DNA of 64,000 nt from Phenylobacterium kunshanense (GTDB taxonomy: Bacteria; Pseudomonadota; Alphaproteobacteria; Caulobacterales; Caulobacteraceae). Positions within the stretch are counted from its first letter, which is position 1. Each line of letters starts with the position of its first letter. The stretch spans positions 1 to 64,000 of the forward strand of contig NZ_QFYS01000005.1 of assembly GCF_003254525.1 (NCBI RefSeq). Direction: 5' to 3'. Under the pieces are notes generated by a model. It did not search any database and was not told the DNA's origin. It was given only the letters and a program-made list of their open reading frames with translations. The position numbers and the translations under genes are program-made. Positions 35,443 to 43,650 of this stretch are shown here, one piece after another.

Positions 35443-36680
35443 GTTCGACGCCCCACTGCCGCTTCTGCCGCGCGCCGCTGTCGCGCACCTTCCTGGACCT
35501 GGGGCTGCAGCCCCTGGCCAACAGCTATCTGACGCCGGAGCAGCTGGCCGCCGGGAACGAGCCGGTGTTTCCGCTGCACACCCGCGTCTGCGACCAGTGC
35601 TTCCTGGTCCAGGCCGACCACGAGGTCCCCGCCGAGGCGATCTTCGACGCCGAGTACGCCTATTTCTCCTCCTTCTCGCCGGGTTGGGTGGCGCACGCGA
35701 AGCGCTATGCAGATGCGATGATCGAGCGGTTCGGCCTTGGCCCGGATTCGCTCGTGGTCGAGGTGGCCAGCAACGACGGCTATCTTCTGCAGCACTTCCT
35801 GGCGCGGGGCGTGCCGGTCCTGGGAATCGAGCCGACCGCGAACACCGCCGAAGCCGCGCGCGCCAAGGGCGTCCGGACCGACGTGGTGTTCTTCAACGCC
35901 GAGACGGGCCAGGCGCTGGCCGAACGGGGTGATCGGGCCGACCTGATGGCCGCCAACAACGTGCTGGCCCATGTGCCGGACCTGAACGCCTTCGTCGGCG
36001 GCTTCCGCCATGTGCTGAAGCCCGAAGGCGTGCTGACCTTCGAGTTTCCGCACCTTCTCAACCTGATCCAGCTCGTGCAGTTCGATACGATCTATCACGA
36101 GCACTATTCCTATCTGTCGCTGCTGAGCGTGGAGCAGGTGCTGGCCGCCCACGGCCTGCGCGTGTTCGACGTGGAGAAGCTGCCGACCCACGGCGGCTCG
36201 CTGCGGCTCTTCTGCTGCCATCGCGCGGCGGGACATGATGAGACCGAAGCGCTCCGCGCCCTGCGCCACGAGGAGGAGCTCGCGGGCTTGCACAATCCCA
36301 TGACCTACGACGGGTTCACGGCCCGGGTGCAGGCCGTGCGCGACAGCTTCCGCGCCTTCCTCTCCGAGGCGAAGGACGAGGCCAAGGTGATCGCCGCCTA
36401 CGGGGCGGCGGCGAAGGGCAACACCTTCCTCAACTACTGCGGGACGACGTCCGCCGACATCGTCTGCGCCTACGACGCCAACCCGGCCAAGCAGGGCCGC
36501 TACCTGCCCGGCAGCCATATCCCGGTCTTCGCGCCCGACAAGGTGGCCGAGACCCGTCCCGACTACGTCCTCATCCTGCCCTGGAACCTGAAGGATGAGA
36601 TCATGACCCAGCTTGCCTATATCGCCGACTGGGGCGGCCGTTTCGTGGTGGCTTCGCCCGAGACGAGGGTGGTGAGCTGA
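35439..36680 (+). CDS. zinc-binding SAM-dependent sugar C-methyltransferase
   Basis: A 413-residue protein of the TylCIII/NovU type. The N-terminal zinc site uses CRFC and CDQC. The SAM-binding block is VVEVASNDGYLL, followed by HVPDLNAFV and FPHLLNLI with the family HEHYSYLS. The C-terminal Methyltransf_14 domain contains YGAAAKGNTFLNYCG. Members add a methyl group to carbon 3 of a 4-keto-6-deoxy sugar nucleotide. The substrate here should be the CDP-4-keto-6-deoxyhexose made upstream. ATGA overlaps the dehydratase stop. Confidence 0.88.
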   Translation: MSSTPHCRFCRAPLSRTFLDLGLQPLANSYLTPEQLAAGNEPVFPLHTRVCDQCFLVQADHEVPAEAIFDAEYAYFSSFSPGWVAHAKRYADAMIERFGLGPDSLVVEVASNDGYLLQHFLARGVPVLGIEPTANTAEAARAKGVRTDVVFFNAETGQALAERGDRADLMAANNVLAHVPDLNAFVGGFRHVLKPEGVLTFEFPHLLNLIQLVQFDTIYHEHYSYLSLLSVEQVLAAHGLRVFDVEKLPTHGGSLRLFCCHRAAGHDETEALRALRHEEELAGLHNPMTYDGFTARVQAVRDSFRAFLSEAKDEAKVIAAYGAAAKGNTFLNYCGTTSADIVCAYDANPAKQGRYLPGSHIPVFAPDKVAETRPDYVLILPWNLKDEIMTQLAYIADWGGRFVVASPETRVVS

Positions 36681-37210
36681 TGCGTTTCCAGAGGACCAAG
36701 ATCGCGGGCGTGTTTCGCGTCGCCGCGGAACCGCACAAGGATGAGCGTGGCGCGTTTGCGAGGCTGCACTGCCCGGACGAGTTCGCGGCGGCGGGCATTC
36801 CCTTCGCGCCGGTCCAGACCAGCATCTCGTGCAATCCGCATGTCGGGACGCTGCGTGGCATGCACTACCAGGCCGCGCCGCACGCCGAAGCCAAGCTGGT
36901 GCGGGTGACTCGTGGCCGGATCTTCGACGTGGCGGTGGATCTGCGGCCGGGGAGCCCCACCCACCGGCAGTGGGTCGCCGAGGAACTGAGCGCCGACAAC
37001 CTGCTGGCGCTCTACATCCCCGAGGGCGTGGCTCACGGCTTCCTTACCCTGGAGGCCGATACCGACGTGCTCTACCAGATTTCTCCCGGCTACCGTCCGG
37101 GTCACGATGCGGGCGTGCGGTGGGATGATCCGGCGTTCGGCATCGCCTGGCCGGAGCCGCCGCAACTCATCTCGCCCCGTGACGCGGGCTATCCCGACTA
37201 CCGGGGCTGA
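36680..37210 (+). CDS. dTDP-4-dehydrorhamnose 3,5-epimerase family protein
   Basis: A 176-residue cupin of the RmlC family: FKDERG-type DERGAFARL, CNPHVGTLRGMHYQ with the catalytic His, and PEGVAHGFLTLEADTDVLYQ. True RmlC acts on dTDP sugars, but in this operon no dTDP-glucose genes are present, so it probably epimerises the CDP-linked 4-keto intermediate at C3 and/or C5. It overlaps the methyltransferase gene by one base (TGATG). Confidence 0.87.
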   Translation: MRFQRTKIAGVFRVAAEPHKDERGAFARLHCPDEFAAAGIPFAPVQTSISCNPHVGTLRGMHYQAAPHAEAKLVRVTRGRIFDVAVDLRPGSPTHRQWVAEELSADNLLALYIPEGVAHGFLTLEADTDVLYQISPGYRPGHDAGVRWDDPAFGIAWPEPPQLISPRDAGYPDYRG

Positions 37211-37235
37211 GGCCCCCCGGCATTCTCTGCTAGAG

Positions 37236-38327
37236 ATGCCGGCCAATCAGACGGACTTCGATTTCATGGCTCAGGACAAGGCGCTCGAAGCGCTCTCGCG
37301 TATCGGTGGCAAGGACGACTGGCGGACAGCGTTCATCCGTCAGTTGGTCTCCTTCGAGGGACAGATCCAGGCGCCGGGCGTGGACGTCCGGGAGGACCTG
37401 ACGGGCCCGCTTGTCGACGCGCTGTTCGACGACGACCAGGTGGTCCGCAAGACCCTCTCCACCGGCGTAACCTTCGAGTTCCTGTACCGCTCGAAGATCG
37501 CCCGCGACTTCGTGATGTCGACGCCCGAGGCGCCGGACCACGCCTGGGAGCCGCAGACCAGCCGCATCCTGGTGGACCTCGCCAAGGGGGCGAAGAACGT
37601 CGTCATCGGCGGCGCCTATTTCGGCGATCATGCCGTCCTGATCGCGCGGGCGATCGCCGGCGACGGCGGCGTCGTGCATGCCTTCGAGCCGAACACCCAG
37701 CAGCGCGGCATGCTGATGCGGAACGCCGAGCTGAACGGCCTCTCCAACATCAAGCCGCGGCCGGAGGGGCTGTGGCACGACTCCACCACGAACCTGAAGC
37801 TGGTCGGCTATGACAGCTTCGCCAACGCCGAGGTGGCGGAAGCGGGCGACGACACGTTCAAGACCGTGACGATCGCCGACTATCTGAAGGCCGCGGGGGT
37901 GGATCGCCTGGACCTCATCGTTCTCGACATCGAGGGCGCCGAGCTGGGGGCTCTGAAGGGTGCGGAGGCGTTCCTATCGGCGCCGAAGGGCGAAGCGCCG
38001 GCGATCCTGTTCGAAGTGCATCGGCACTACGTCGACTGGTCGAACGGGCTTGAGAATACCGAGATCGTGAAGCTGCTGACCGACCGCGGCTACACCGTCT
38101 TCGCCCTGCGCGACTTCAACTCGAACTACGATCTCGCGGGCAGGCCGGTGGAGCTGATCCCGGTGGACGCCGTCTACCTCGAAGGGCCGCCGCACGGCTT
38201 CAACATGGTGGCGGTGAAGGACCCTTCGGTGTTCGACGGCCCCGGATACAGCATCGTCCGGGACGTCAGCCCCAAGTACCTTCGCCACAAGGATCCGAAG
38301 CTGCATCATCCCGTCGGGGGGCTCTGA
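37236..38327 (+). CDS. FkbM-family methyltransferase
   Basis: A 363-residue SAM-dependent methyltransferase. Residues ~125-290 form the FkbM domain, with VVIGGAYFGDHAVLIAR, VVHAFEPNTQQRGMLMRNAELNG and LDLIVLDIEGAELGALKGAEAFL. The N-terminal ~115 residues are unassigned. FkbM proteins usually O-methylate sugars, fitting a methylated glycan. Start codons at 37236 and 37266 are both possible; neither has a strong ribosome site. It lies 25 bases after the epimerase. Confidence 0.85.
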   Translation: MPANQTDFDFMAQDKALEALSRIGGKDDWRTAFIRQLVSFEGQIQAPGVDVREDLTGPLVDALFDDDQVVRKTLSTGVTFEFLYRSKIARDFVMSTPEAPDHAWEPQTSRILVDLAKGAKNVVIGGAYFGDHAVLIARAIAGDGGVVHAFEPNTQQRGMLMRNAELNGLSNIKPRPEGLWHDSTTNLKLVGYDSFANAEVAEAGDDTFKTVTIADYLKAAGVDRLDLIVLDIEGAELGALKGAEAFLSAPKGEAPAILFEVHRHYVDWSNGLENTEIVKLLTDRGYTVFALRDFNSNYDLAGRPVELIPVDAVYLEGPPHGFNMVAVKDPSVFDGPGYSIVRDVSPKYLRHKDPKLHHPVGGL

Positions 38328-38330
38328 GGC

Positions 38331-39137
38331 TTGGGGCGCAAGGCCACCGTCGTCGGCGCTGCCGGCTTCGTCGGCGCCCGCCTTGCGGCGCGTCTGCGCG
38401 AGACCGGCTGGGACGTCTGGGCGCCAGCCAAGGGGGATCCCGAGCTTCTGACCCGGGATCTGGGCGTGGTCTTCTACTGCGCGGGCCTCACCGCCGACTA
38501 TGACCGCCGGCCGTTCGACACCGTGGAGGCGCACGCCAGCCTGGTCAGCGAGGTGATCCGCGCTGGGCGCTTCGAGCGGCTGGTCTATTGCTCTTCAACG
38601 CGGCTCTACGACGGGCAGCGGAAAGCCGAGGCCCACGAGGCCGAGCCGCTGGTGTTCGATCCCGCGGATCCTCGACGGGTCTATGACCTATCCAAGGCCC
38701 TCGGCGAGAACCTGACCCTGGCGCGCACGGGCGGACGCGGCGCGGTGGCGCGGCTCTCCAACGTCTTCGATTGGAGCGACAGCGCGCCGGGGTTCCTGTC
38801 GGAGTGGCTGATCGCGGCGCGCGGCGGCCGCGAGCTGACCCTGGAGTCCAGCCCGAACATCGCCCGCGACTACATCCACCTCGACGACACCGTCACGGCC
38901 CTAGTCGCGATCGCCGACGGACGGTCGCAGGCCTACAACGTGGCCAGCGGCGAGCTGGTCACCAATGCCGACATAGCGCGCGTCTTCGAGGCCGCCGGCT
39001 GGAGCGTCCGCTTCACCGGGACCGCCGACCCGCCGCCGCCGCCGAACGCCAGCGTCGAGCGGCTGGCCGCGCTTGGCGTCCGGGCCCGGCCGGTGAAGGA
39101 TGTGGTGCGTGTGTATCTGGAGGGGCTGACCCGGTGA
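38331..39137 (+). CDS. NAD-dependent epimerase/dehydratase (4-keto reductase candidate)
   Basis: A 268-residue short-chain dehydrogenase. The Rossmann motif VVGAAGFVGARLA comes right after a TTG start at 38331, YCSSTRLYDGQ supplies the catalytic Ser/Thr, and the Tyr-Lys pair lies in VYDLSKALGENL. It is shorter than most epimerases and is a good candidate for the final 4-keto reductase that completes the CDP-6-deoxy sugar. It overlaps the next gene by four bases. Confidence 0.82.
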   Translation: MGRKATVVGAAGFVGARLAARLRETGWDVWAPAKGDPELLTRDLGVVFYCAGLTADYDRRPFDTVEAHASLVSEVIRAGRFERLVYCSSTRLYDGQRKAEAHEAEPLVFDPADPRRVYDLSKALGENLTLARTGGRGAVARLSNVFDWSDSAPGFLSEWLIAARGGRELTLESSPNIARDYIHLDDTVTALVAIADGRSQAYNVASGELVTNADIARVFEAAGWSVRFTGTADPPPPPNASVERLAALGVRARPVKDVVRVYLEGLTR

Positions 39138-39787
39138 AGCTGCTGGACCACACCCGCGACAGCCTCGTCGCCTACCTCACCGCCCAGTGCGCGCACATTG
39201 TGCCCGATGGGCGCGAGGACGCGTTCCGCAAGGCCGTCGACGCCCACCTCGACGAGGCGCTGGAGCGGATGCACGTCTGCATCAACGCCTGCGCGCCCTG
39301 GCGGCCCGACCAGTTCAACGTGCTGCAGTCCTCGCAGCACTGCATCTTCCTCTACTACCTCTCGAACACGATCTATGCCCGCTCGGGCGACACGGCGGCG
39401 GCCACGCGCCTGTTCCTGATGAACAAGGCCTTCAACGGCATCGACCTGTTCTACGAGATCCAGATGCCGCCGGTGTTCTACATCGGCCACTCGGTGGGGA
39501 TCGTCCTGGCCAAGGCCACCTACGGCAACTACCTGGTGCTCTACCAGAACTCGACGGTGGGCCGGCACAAGGACCAGATCCCGGTCATCGGCGACCGGGT
39601 GGTCCTCTATCCCAACACGGCTGTGATCGGCCGCTCGGTGATCGGGAACGACGCGGTGCTCAGTCAGGGCGTCAGCGCCGTGAACAAGACGGTGCCGGAG
39701 GGAAAGATCGCCTTCCGGGCTGGAGGTTCGGACCTAGCCTTCCAGCCCAGGCCAGACGACCTGCTCAAGGAATATTTCCGGCTCTAG
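39134..39787 (+). CDS. serine O-acetyltransferase-like hexapeptide protein
   Basis: A 217-residue protein with a helical N-terminal half (MHVCINACAPW, QHCIFLYYLSNTIY) and a C-terminal left-handed beta-helix: VFYIGHSVGIVLAKATYGN, then VIGDRVVLYPNTAVIGRSVIGNDAVLSQG. The closest family pattern is serine acetyltransferase (CysE-like), but in this operon it is more likely to acetylate or otherwise modify the sugar. It starts with GTG in a GTGA overlap and is the last gene of the CDP-sugar operon. Confidence 0.75.
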   Translation: MKLLDHTRDSLVAYLTAQCAHIVPDGREDAFRKAVDAHLDEALERMHVCINACAPWRPDQFNVLQSSQHCIFLYYLSNTIYARSGDTAAATRLFLMNKAFNGIDLFYEIQMPPVFYIGHSVGIVLAKATYGNYLVLYQNSTVGRHKDQIPVIGDRVVLYPNTAVIGRSVIGNDAVLSQGVSAVNKTVPEGKIAFRAGGSDLAFQPRPDDLLKEYFRL

Positions 39788-39834
39788 GCCTGAGGCTCGC
39801 CGGGGCAGTCGATGCCATGCGTTTCGCGCCTCAA

Positions 39835-39869
39835 TTAGATTGCGCACAATAGAATTTTGCGCGATCTAG
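39835..39869. promoter_or_regulatory. probable operator dyad upstream of the cytochrome/molybdoenzyme operon
   Basis: TTAGATTGCGC (39835-39845) and GCGCGATCTAG (39859-39869) are inverted copies matching at 9 of 11 positions. Inside the first lies the palindromic half-site pair ATTG-CGCA-CAAT (39839-39850). The AT-rich setting is unusual for this genome. A MarR-type regulator gene (OhrR-like) lies at the other end of the operon, and OhrR operators are also ATTG/CAAT-type dyads. The link is inferred. Confidence 0.5.
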
Positions 39870-39893
39870 CTCGCGAACAGGAGCTCAGCCGCC

Positions 39894-40496
39894 ATGAAGG
39901 TCTTCGCCATCGCGCTTGCCGCGACGTTTGTCGCCACCACCGCACAGGCGGCCCCGCCCGCCGCCCCGGCCCCCGAGCCGATCCGCGGGACGGTGACCAG
40001 CATCGACGCCCGCAAGATCGTCGTGAAGACGAAGGCAGGTCCACGCGCCGTGGACCTCACTCCGGACTGGACCGTCCAGGTGACGAAGCCGATCGCCGTG
40101 ACCGAGATCCGGGAGGGCAGCTTCATCGGCACCGCCGAGATGCCGCAGGAGGATGGGTCCGGACGGTCCCTGGAGGTTCACGTCTTCCCCCCGGGCGTGA
40201 AGGTGGGCGAGGGCCACTACGCCTGGAACCTCCGCAAGGGCTCGATGATGACCAACGGCACGGTCGGCAAGGTGACCGCCGGCGCCAAGGGACGCGAACT
40301 GCAGGTCAGCTATTCGACCGGCACGCGGCGCATCGTGGTGCCCGCCAAGGTCCCGGTCGTGCAGATCAACAACGGAGAGCGCGGCCTCGTCCGGAAGGGC
40401 GTGCCGGTCTTCCTGGTCGCCTTTCCGAAGCCGGCCGGCGGCCAGATCGCGGGCAGCGTCGCCGTGGGCGTGAACGGCTCCAAGCCCCCGATGTGA
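39894..40496 (+). CDS. exported hypothetical protein
   Basis: A 200-residue protein with a Sec signal peptide (MKVFAIALAATFVATTAQA, then APPAAPAP). The mature part is beta-rich with PIRGTVTSIDARKIVVKTKAG, a pattern seen in DUF5666-like periplasmic proteins. It contains no cysteine or metal motif. AGGAG lies 10 bases before the ATG. It is followed four bases later by the cytochrome b gene, so it is probably a periplasmic accessory of that redox pair. Confidence 0.75.
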   Translation: MKVFAIALAATFVATTAQAAPPAAPAPEPIRGTVTSIDARKIVVKTKAGPRAVDLTPDWTVQVTKPIAVTEIREGSFIGTAEMPQEDGSGRSLEVHVFPPGVKVGEGHYAWNLRKGSMMTNGTVGKVTAGAKGRELQVSYSTGTRRIVVPAKVPVVQINNGERGLVRKGVPVFLVAFPKPAGGQIAGSVAVGVNGSKPPM

Positions 40497-40500
40497 TCCG

Positions 40501-41343
40501 ATGGCGGGTTTGCCCGAACGGCGAAGGGCGGGGGCGCTGGAAGTCTACCGCCACCCCTGGGTCGTGCGCATCGCCCACGTCCTGAACGCGGCGTGCCTGC
40601 TGGTCCTGCTGACCAGCGGGTTGCAGATCTTCAACGCCCATCCCGCCCTGTACTGGGGGGAAACCTCGCACTTCGAGAGCCCGGTGGCGGCCATCCGCTC
40701 GGACCTGAACGCCGATGGGACGATGACGGGCCGGCTTCAGGCGCTGGGGGGCAGCTTCGATACCACGGGCGTCCTCGGCGCCTCGCGGGGGGCTGACGGA
40801 TCGTGGGAGGCGCGCGCGATGCCGGCCTGGCTCACTCTGCCGCCTTACGCGGACCTGGGCGCGGGGCGCGCCTGGCATTTCGCATTCGCCTGGCTGCTCG
40901 TGGCGAACGGGGCCGTCTATCTTACGCACGGGATGCTCAGCGGTCGATTGCGTGCGCAGCTTCTTCCGACCAGGGAGGACCTGGGCGGCCTGGGACGGTC
41001 GATCGTCGAGCATCTGCGCCTGCGGTTTCCCCACGGCGAGGCCGCGCGCCACTACAACGGGCTGCAGAAGTTGGCCTACCTCGGCGTCATCGCCGGCGCG
41101 CTTCCGATCATGCTGGCGTCCGGCCTCGCCATGTCGCCGACAGTCCATGCCGCTGCGCCCTGGCTTGGCGACATGTTCGGCGGCCGCCAGTCGGCGCGCA
41201 CCGTCCACTTCCTCACCATGCTGGCGCTGGTCGGCTTCGTGGTGGTCCATCTCGCCATGGTGCTGGCCGCGGGACCCGTTCGCGAGCTGCGCGCGATCAT
41301 CACCGGCTGGTATCGCATCGAGAAGAAGCAGGAGTCGGCATGA
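40501..41343 (+). CDS. cytochrome b561/b6-type membrane subunit
   Basis: A 280-residue membrane protein with four helices. The first helix contains HPWVVRIAHVLNAACL with paired histidines suited to heme b, and the last HFLTMLALVGFVVVHLAMVLA. A large loop lies between helices 1 and 2 (residues ~45-120). It matches cytochrome b/b6-domain proteins that pass quinol electrons to periplasmic molybdoenzymes. It overlaps the downstream molybdoenzyme gene by four bases. Confidence 0.85.
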   Translation: MAGLPERRRAGALEVYRHPWVVRIAHVLNAACLLVLLTSGLQIFNAHPALYWGETSHFESPVAAIRSDLNADGTMTGRLQALGGSFDTTGVLGASRGADGSWEARAMPAWLTLPPYADLGAGRAWHFAFAWLLVANGAVYLTHGMLSGRLRAQLLPTREDLGGLGRSIVEHLRLRFPHGEAARHYNGLQKLAYLGVIAGALPIMLASGLAMSPTVHAAAPWLGDMFGGRQSARTVHFLTMLALVGFVVVHLAMVLAAGPVRELRAIITGWYRIEKKQESA

Positions 41344-42122
41344 TGCGCCGGGACGACCTGAACCGCCGGGGCCTCATCGGCGGTGCGGCCACCGGGGCGC
41401 TGGGCGTCGGTCTGGCCGGATGCGAGCGCATCAGCGCCTCGCCCCAGGTGAACCGCGCCCTGGCGGTGGGCGAAGGCGTGACCCGCAGGGCCCAACGGCT
41501 GCTCGTCGACCGCATGGCCTTGGCCCGGGAGTATCCGCCCCAGGCCATCTCCCGGGACTTCCGCCCGAACGGCACGACGGCCCCGGACAGCGACGAGTAT
41601 CAGGCGCTCGTCACGACCGGATTCCAGGACTGGCGGCTCGACATCGGGGGCCTGGTCGAGCGGCCGCTGTCGCTCTCTCTGGCGGATCTGCGGGCGGCGC
41701 CGACCCGGACCCAGATCACCCGCCATGACTGCGTGGAAGGGTGGAGCTGTATCGCCAAGTGGCGCGGGGCGAGGCTGGGGCCGTTGCTCGACCGGGCGAA
41801 GGTGAAGCGGGAGGCGCGCTACGTCGCCTTCTTCTGCGCCGACACCCTGGAGCTGACCCTGGACGGCTCGGGCGACTACTACGAGACCATCGATCTGGTG
41901 GACGCTTATCACCCGCAGACGATCCTCGCCTACGACATGAACGACGCGCCCCTGCCGGTGGCGCACGGCGCCCCGATCCGACTGAGGCTCGAGCGGCAGC
42001 TCGGCTACAAGATGGCCAAGTACGTCATGCGCATCGAGCTCATCGACAGCTTCGAGGGTCTGGGCCGTGGCCGCGGCGGCTACTGGGAGGACCGCGGGTA
42101 CCAGTGGTACGCCGGCATCTAG
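41340..42122 (+). CDS. molybdopterin-dependent oxidoreductase (MsrP/sulfite oxidase-like), Tat lipoprotein
   Basis: A 260-residue enzyme. Its N-terminus LNRRGLIGGAATGALGVGLAGC combines a twin-arginine signal with a lipobox ending at Cys28, so it is probably exported folded and anchored to a membrane. The molybdenum ligand is Cys131 in HDCVEGWSCIAKWRG, a segment close to the MsrP/YedY motif. LGYKMAKYVMRIELID matches the C-terminal cofactor-binding part. With the cytochrome b it should form a quinol-linked reductase, perhaps for oxidised methionine. It ends four bases inside the convergent regulator gene. Confidence 0.87.
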   Translation: MMRRDDLNRRGLIGGAATGALGVGLAGCERISASPQVNRALAVGEGVTRRAQRLLVDRMALAREYPPQAISRDFRPNGTTAPDSDEYQALVTTGFQDWRLDIGGLVERPLSLSLADLRAAPTRTQITRHDCVEGWSCIAKWRGARLGPLLDRAKVKREARYVAFFCADTLELTLDGSGDYYETIDLVDAYHPQTILAYDMNDAPLPVAHGAPIRLRLERQLGYKMAKYVMRIELIDSFEGLGRGRGGYWEDRGYQWYAGI

Positions 42123-42598
42123 CCGTCGCGGATGTCCGCCCGGAGCGCGCCGACCAGGCGGTCAACGGCGGCCTTGAGATCCACGAGATCTTCCAGTGGG
42201 CCGGGCAGCTGGCAGAAGATTGCGCCTGGGACCTCTGCCGCCCTGGCCTTCAAGGCGAGCCCAGCGTCCGTGAGGGCGACGATCACCCGTCGCTCGTCGG
42301 CCGGATCGCGGGTGCGGCTGATCAAGCCGGCCTGCTCCATCCGTTTGAAGAGCGGGGTCAGGGTGCCCGAGTCGAGCCCGAGCCGATGGCCCAGATCGCC
42401 AACCGTCTGCGGCGACTGTTCCCAGAGGACCAGCATCGCCAGGTACTGGAGATAGGTCAGGCCGAGTGGCTGCAGCAGCGGCCGGTACAGCCGGGTCATC
42501 AGATTGGATGCGGTATAGAGCGAGAAGCAGAGCTGCAGATCGAGGGCGAGCGGATTCGGTCGCGCCAGTTCGCCGCTCTCGGGCGCGCCTTCCGTCAT
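42119..42598 (-). CDS. ohrR: OhrR-type MarR-family regulator
   Basis: A 159-residue winged-helix protein. The N-terminal LQLCFSLYTASNLMTRLYRPLL, with Cys24, matches the redox cysteine of OhrR, and LGLTYLQYLAMLVLWE and LDSGTLTPLFKRMEQAGLI fit the DNA-binding helices and wing. OhrR represses organic hydroperoxide resistance genes until its cysteine is oxidised. No ohr gene is beside it; it converges on the molybdoenzyme gene (four-base overlap) and lies 73 bases after tadC on the same strand. The OhrR assignment is good; its target is uncertain. Confidence 0.82.
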   Translation of the reverse strand: MTEGAPESGELARPNPLALDLQLCFSLYTASNLMTRLYRPLLQPLGLTYLQYLAMLVLWEQSPQTVGDLGHRLGLDSGTLTPLFKRMEQAGLISRTRDPADERRVIVALTDAGLALKARAAEVPGAIFCQLPGPLEDLVDLKAAVDRLVGALRADIRDG

Positions 42599-42671
42599 GC
42601 GATCGCTCTCCTGCCCCCCGACGTCGACGTTTCCTTGTGGAGCCGGAACGGGGCGGCGCGCAAGCCGGCGA

Positions 42672-43646
42672 TCACCCGCCCGGCGTACCGTTGGCGAACA
42701 CCTTCACCAGGCGGGCGGCGGCGGGCAACATCAGCGCGCCCAGCAGCGCGGGGAAGATGAACAGGATCAGGGGCACGGTCAGCTTGGCCGAGAGTCCCAG
42801 AGCCTTTTCCTCGGCGCGGAGCATCCGCTTGGCGCGCATGTCCGTGGAGAAGACCGAGAGCGTCTCCCCGAGGCTGGTGCCCATTTCCTCCGCCTGGCGG
42901 AGCATCGTGGCCAGGGCGCGGGCGTCGTCGATCCCCAGGCGGTCGGCGAAGGCGGACCACGCGTCTTTCCGCGCGCGGCCGGCGCGAAGCTCGAGCACCA
43001 GGAAGCGCAGATGGACCGTCAGGTTCGGGTAGCGACGCTCCAGCTCCTCGGTGACGCGCGTGACGGCGGCGTCGAGCGACAGGCCCGCCTCGACCGAAGC
43101 AACCAGCAGGTCGAGGAGGTCAGGAAAGCCTTCGGCGTACTCGCGCTCGCGAGTGGTCTTGCGGTTCTTGAGCACCACGTCGGGGCCGTAGAGGGCGGCC
43201 AGCGAGACGCCTACCGCAAGCGCCAGCGCGCCGAGGTTGCCGCCCTTCTGCCCGATCATCATCGGCAGGATGAGGATGATCGCCAACGTCGCCGTAGCGA
43301 GGGCGGCGGCCTTGACGCCCAGGAAGATGACGGGCGCCTCGCGGTTGTAGAAGCCGGCCTGCATCAACCGCGATCGAAGCAGAGAGACCTTGGCCGGGTC
43401 CCGTACGGCGCTCTGCTGGCCAAGCCGCCGCACGGCGGACAGCACCTGGTCGGTCAGCGCCCCACCCGGCTTGTCGACCAGGCCCGGGGAGCGCCCGCCG
43501 ATACCGCCCGCCATCCCGGCCCCGGCCAGGCGGCTGCGCCGCAGCGCGCGGACGCGTAGCTCGCCGACGGCCAGCCAGGCAAGGCCTCCGAGGGCGCCGA
43601 GCGTCAGGACGAGTCCCGCGATGTAGATGATGGTCTCGATGGGCAT
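42672..43646 (-). CDS. tadC: Tad pilus inner-membrane platform protein TadC
   Basis: A 324-residue membrane protein with a type II secretion F domain (FPDLLDLLVASVEAGLSLDAAV, and EMGTSLGETLSVFSTDMR near residue 245). Hydrophobic helices flank the domain. With TadB it forms the platform for the pilus motor. It follows tadB by four bases and is the last gene of the cluster. Confidence 0.9.
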   Translation of the reverse strand: MPIETIIYIAGLVLTLGALGGLAWLAVGELRVRALRRSRLAGAGMAGGIGGRSPGLVDKPGGALTDQVLSAVRRLGQQSAVRDPAKVSLLRSRLMQAGFYNREAPVIFLGVKAAALATATLAIILILPMMIGQKGGNLGALALAVGVSLAALYGPDVVLKNRKTTREREYAEGFPDLLDLLVASVEAGLSLDAAVTRVTEELERRYPNLTVHLRFLVLELRAGRARKDAWSAFADRLGIDDARALATMLRQAEEMGTSLGETLSVFSTDMRAKRMLRAEEKALGLSAKLTVPLILFIFPALLGALMLPAAARLVKVFANGTPGG

Positions 43647-43650
43647 GGCG

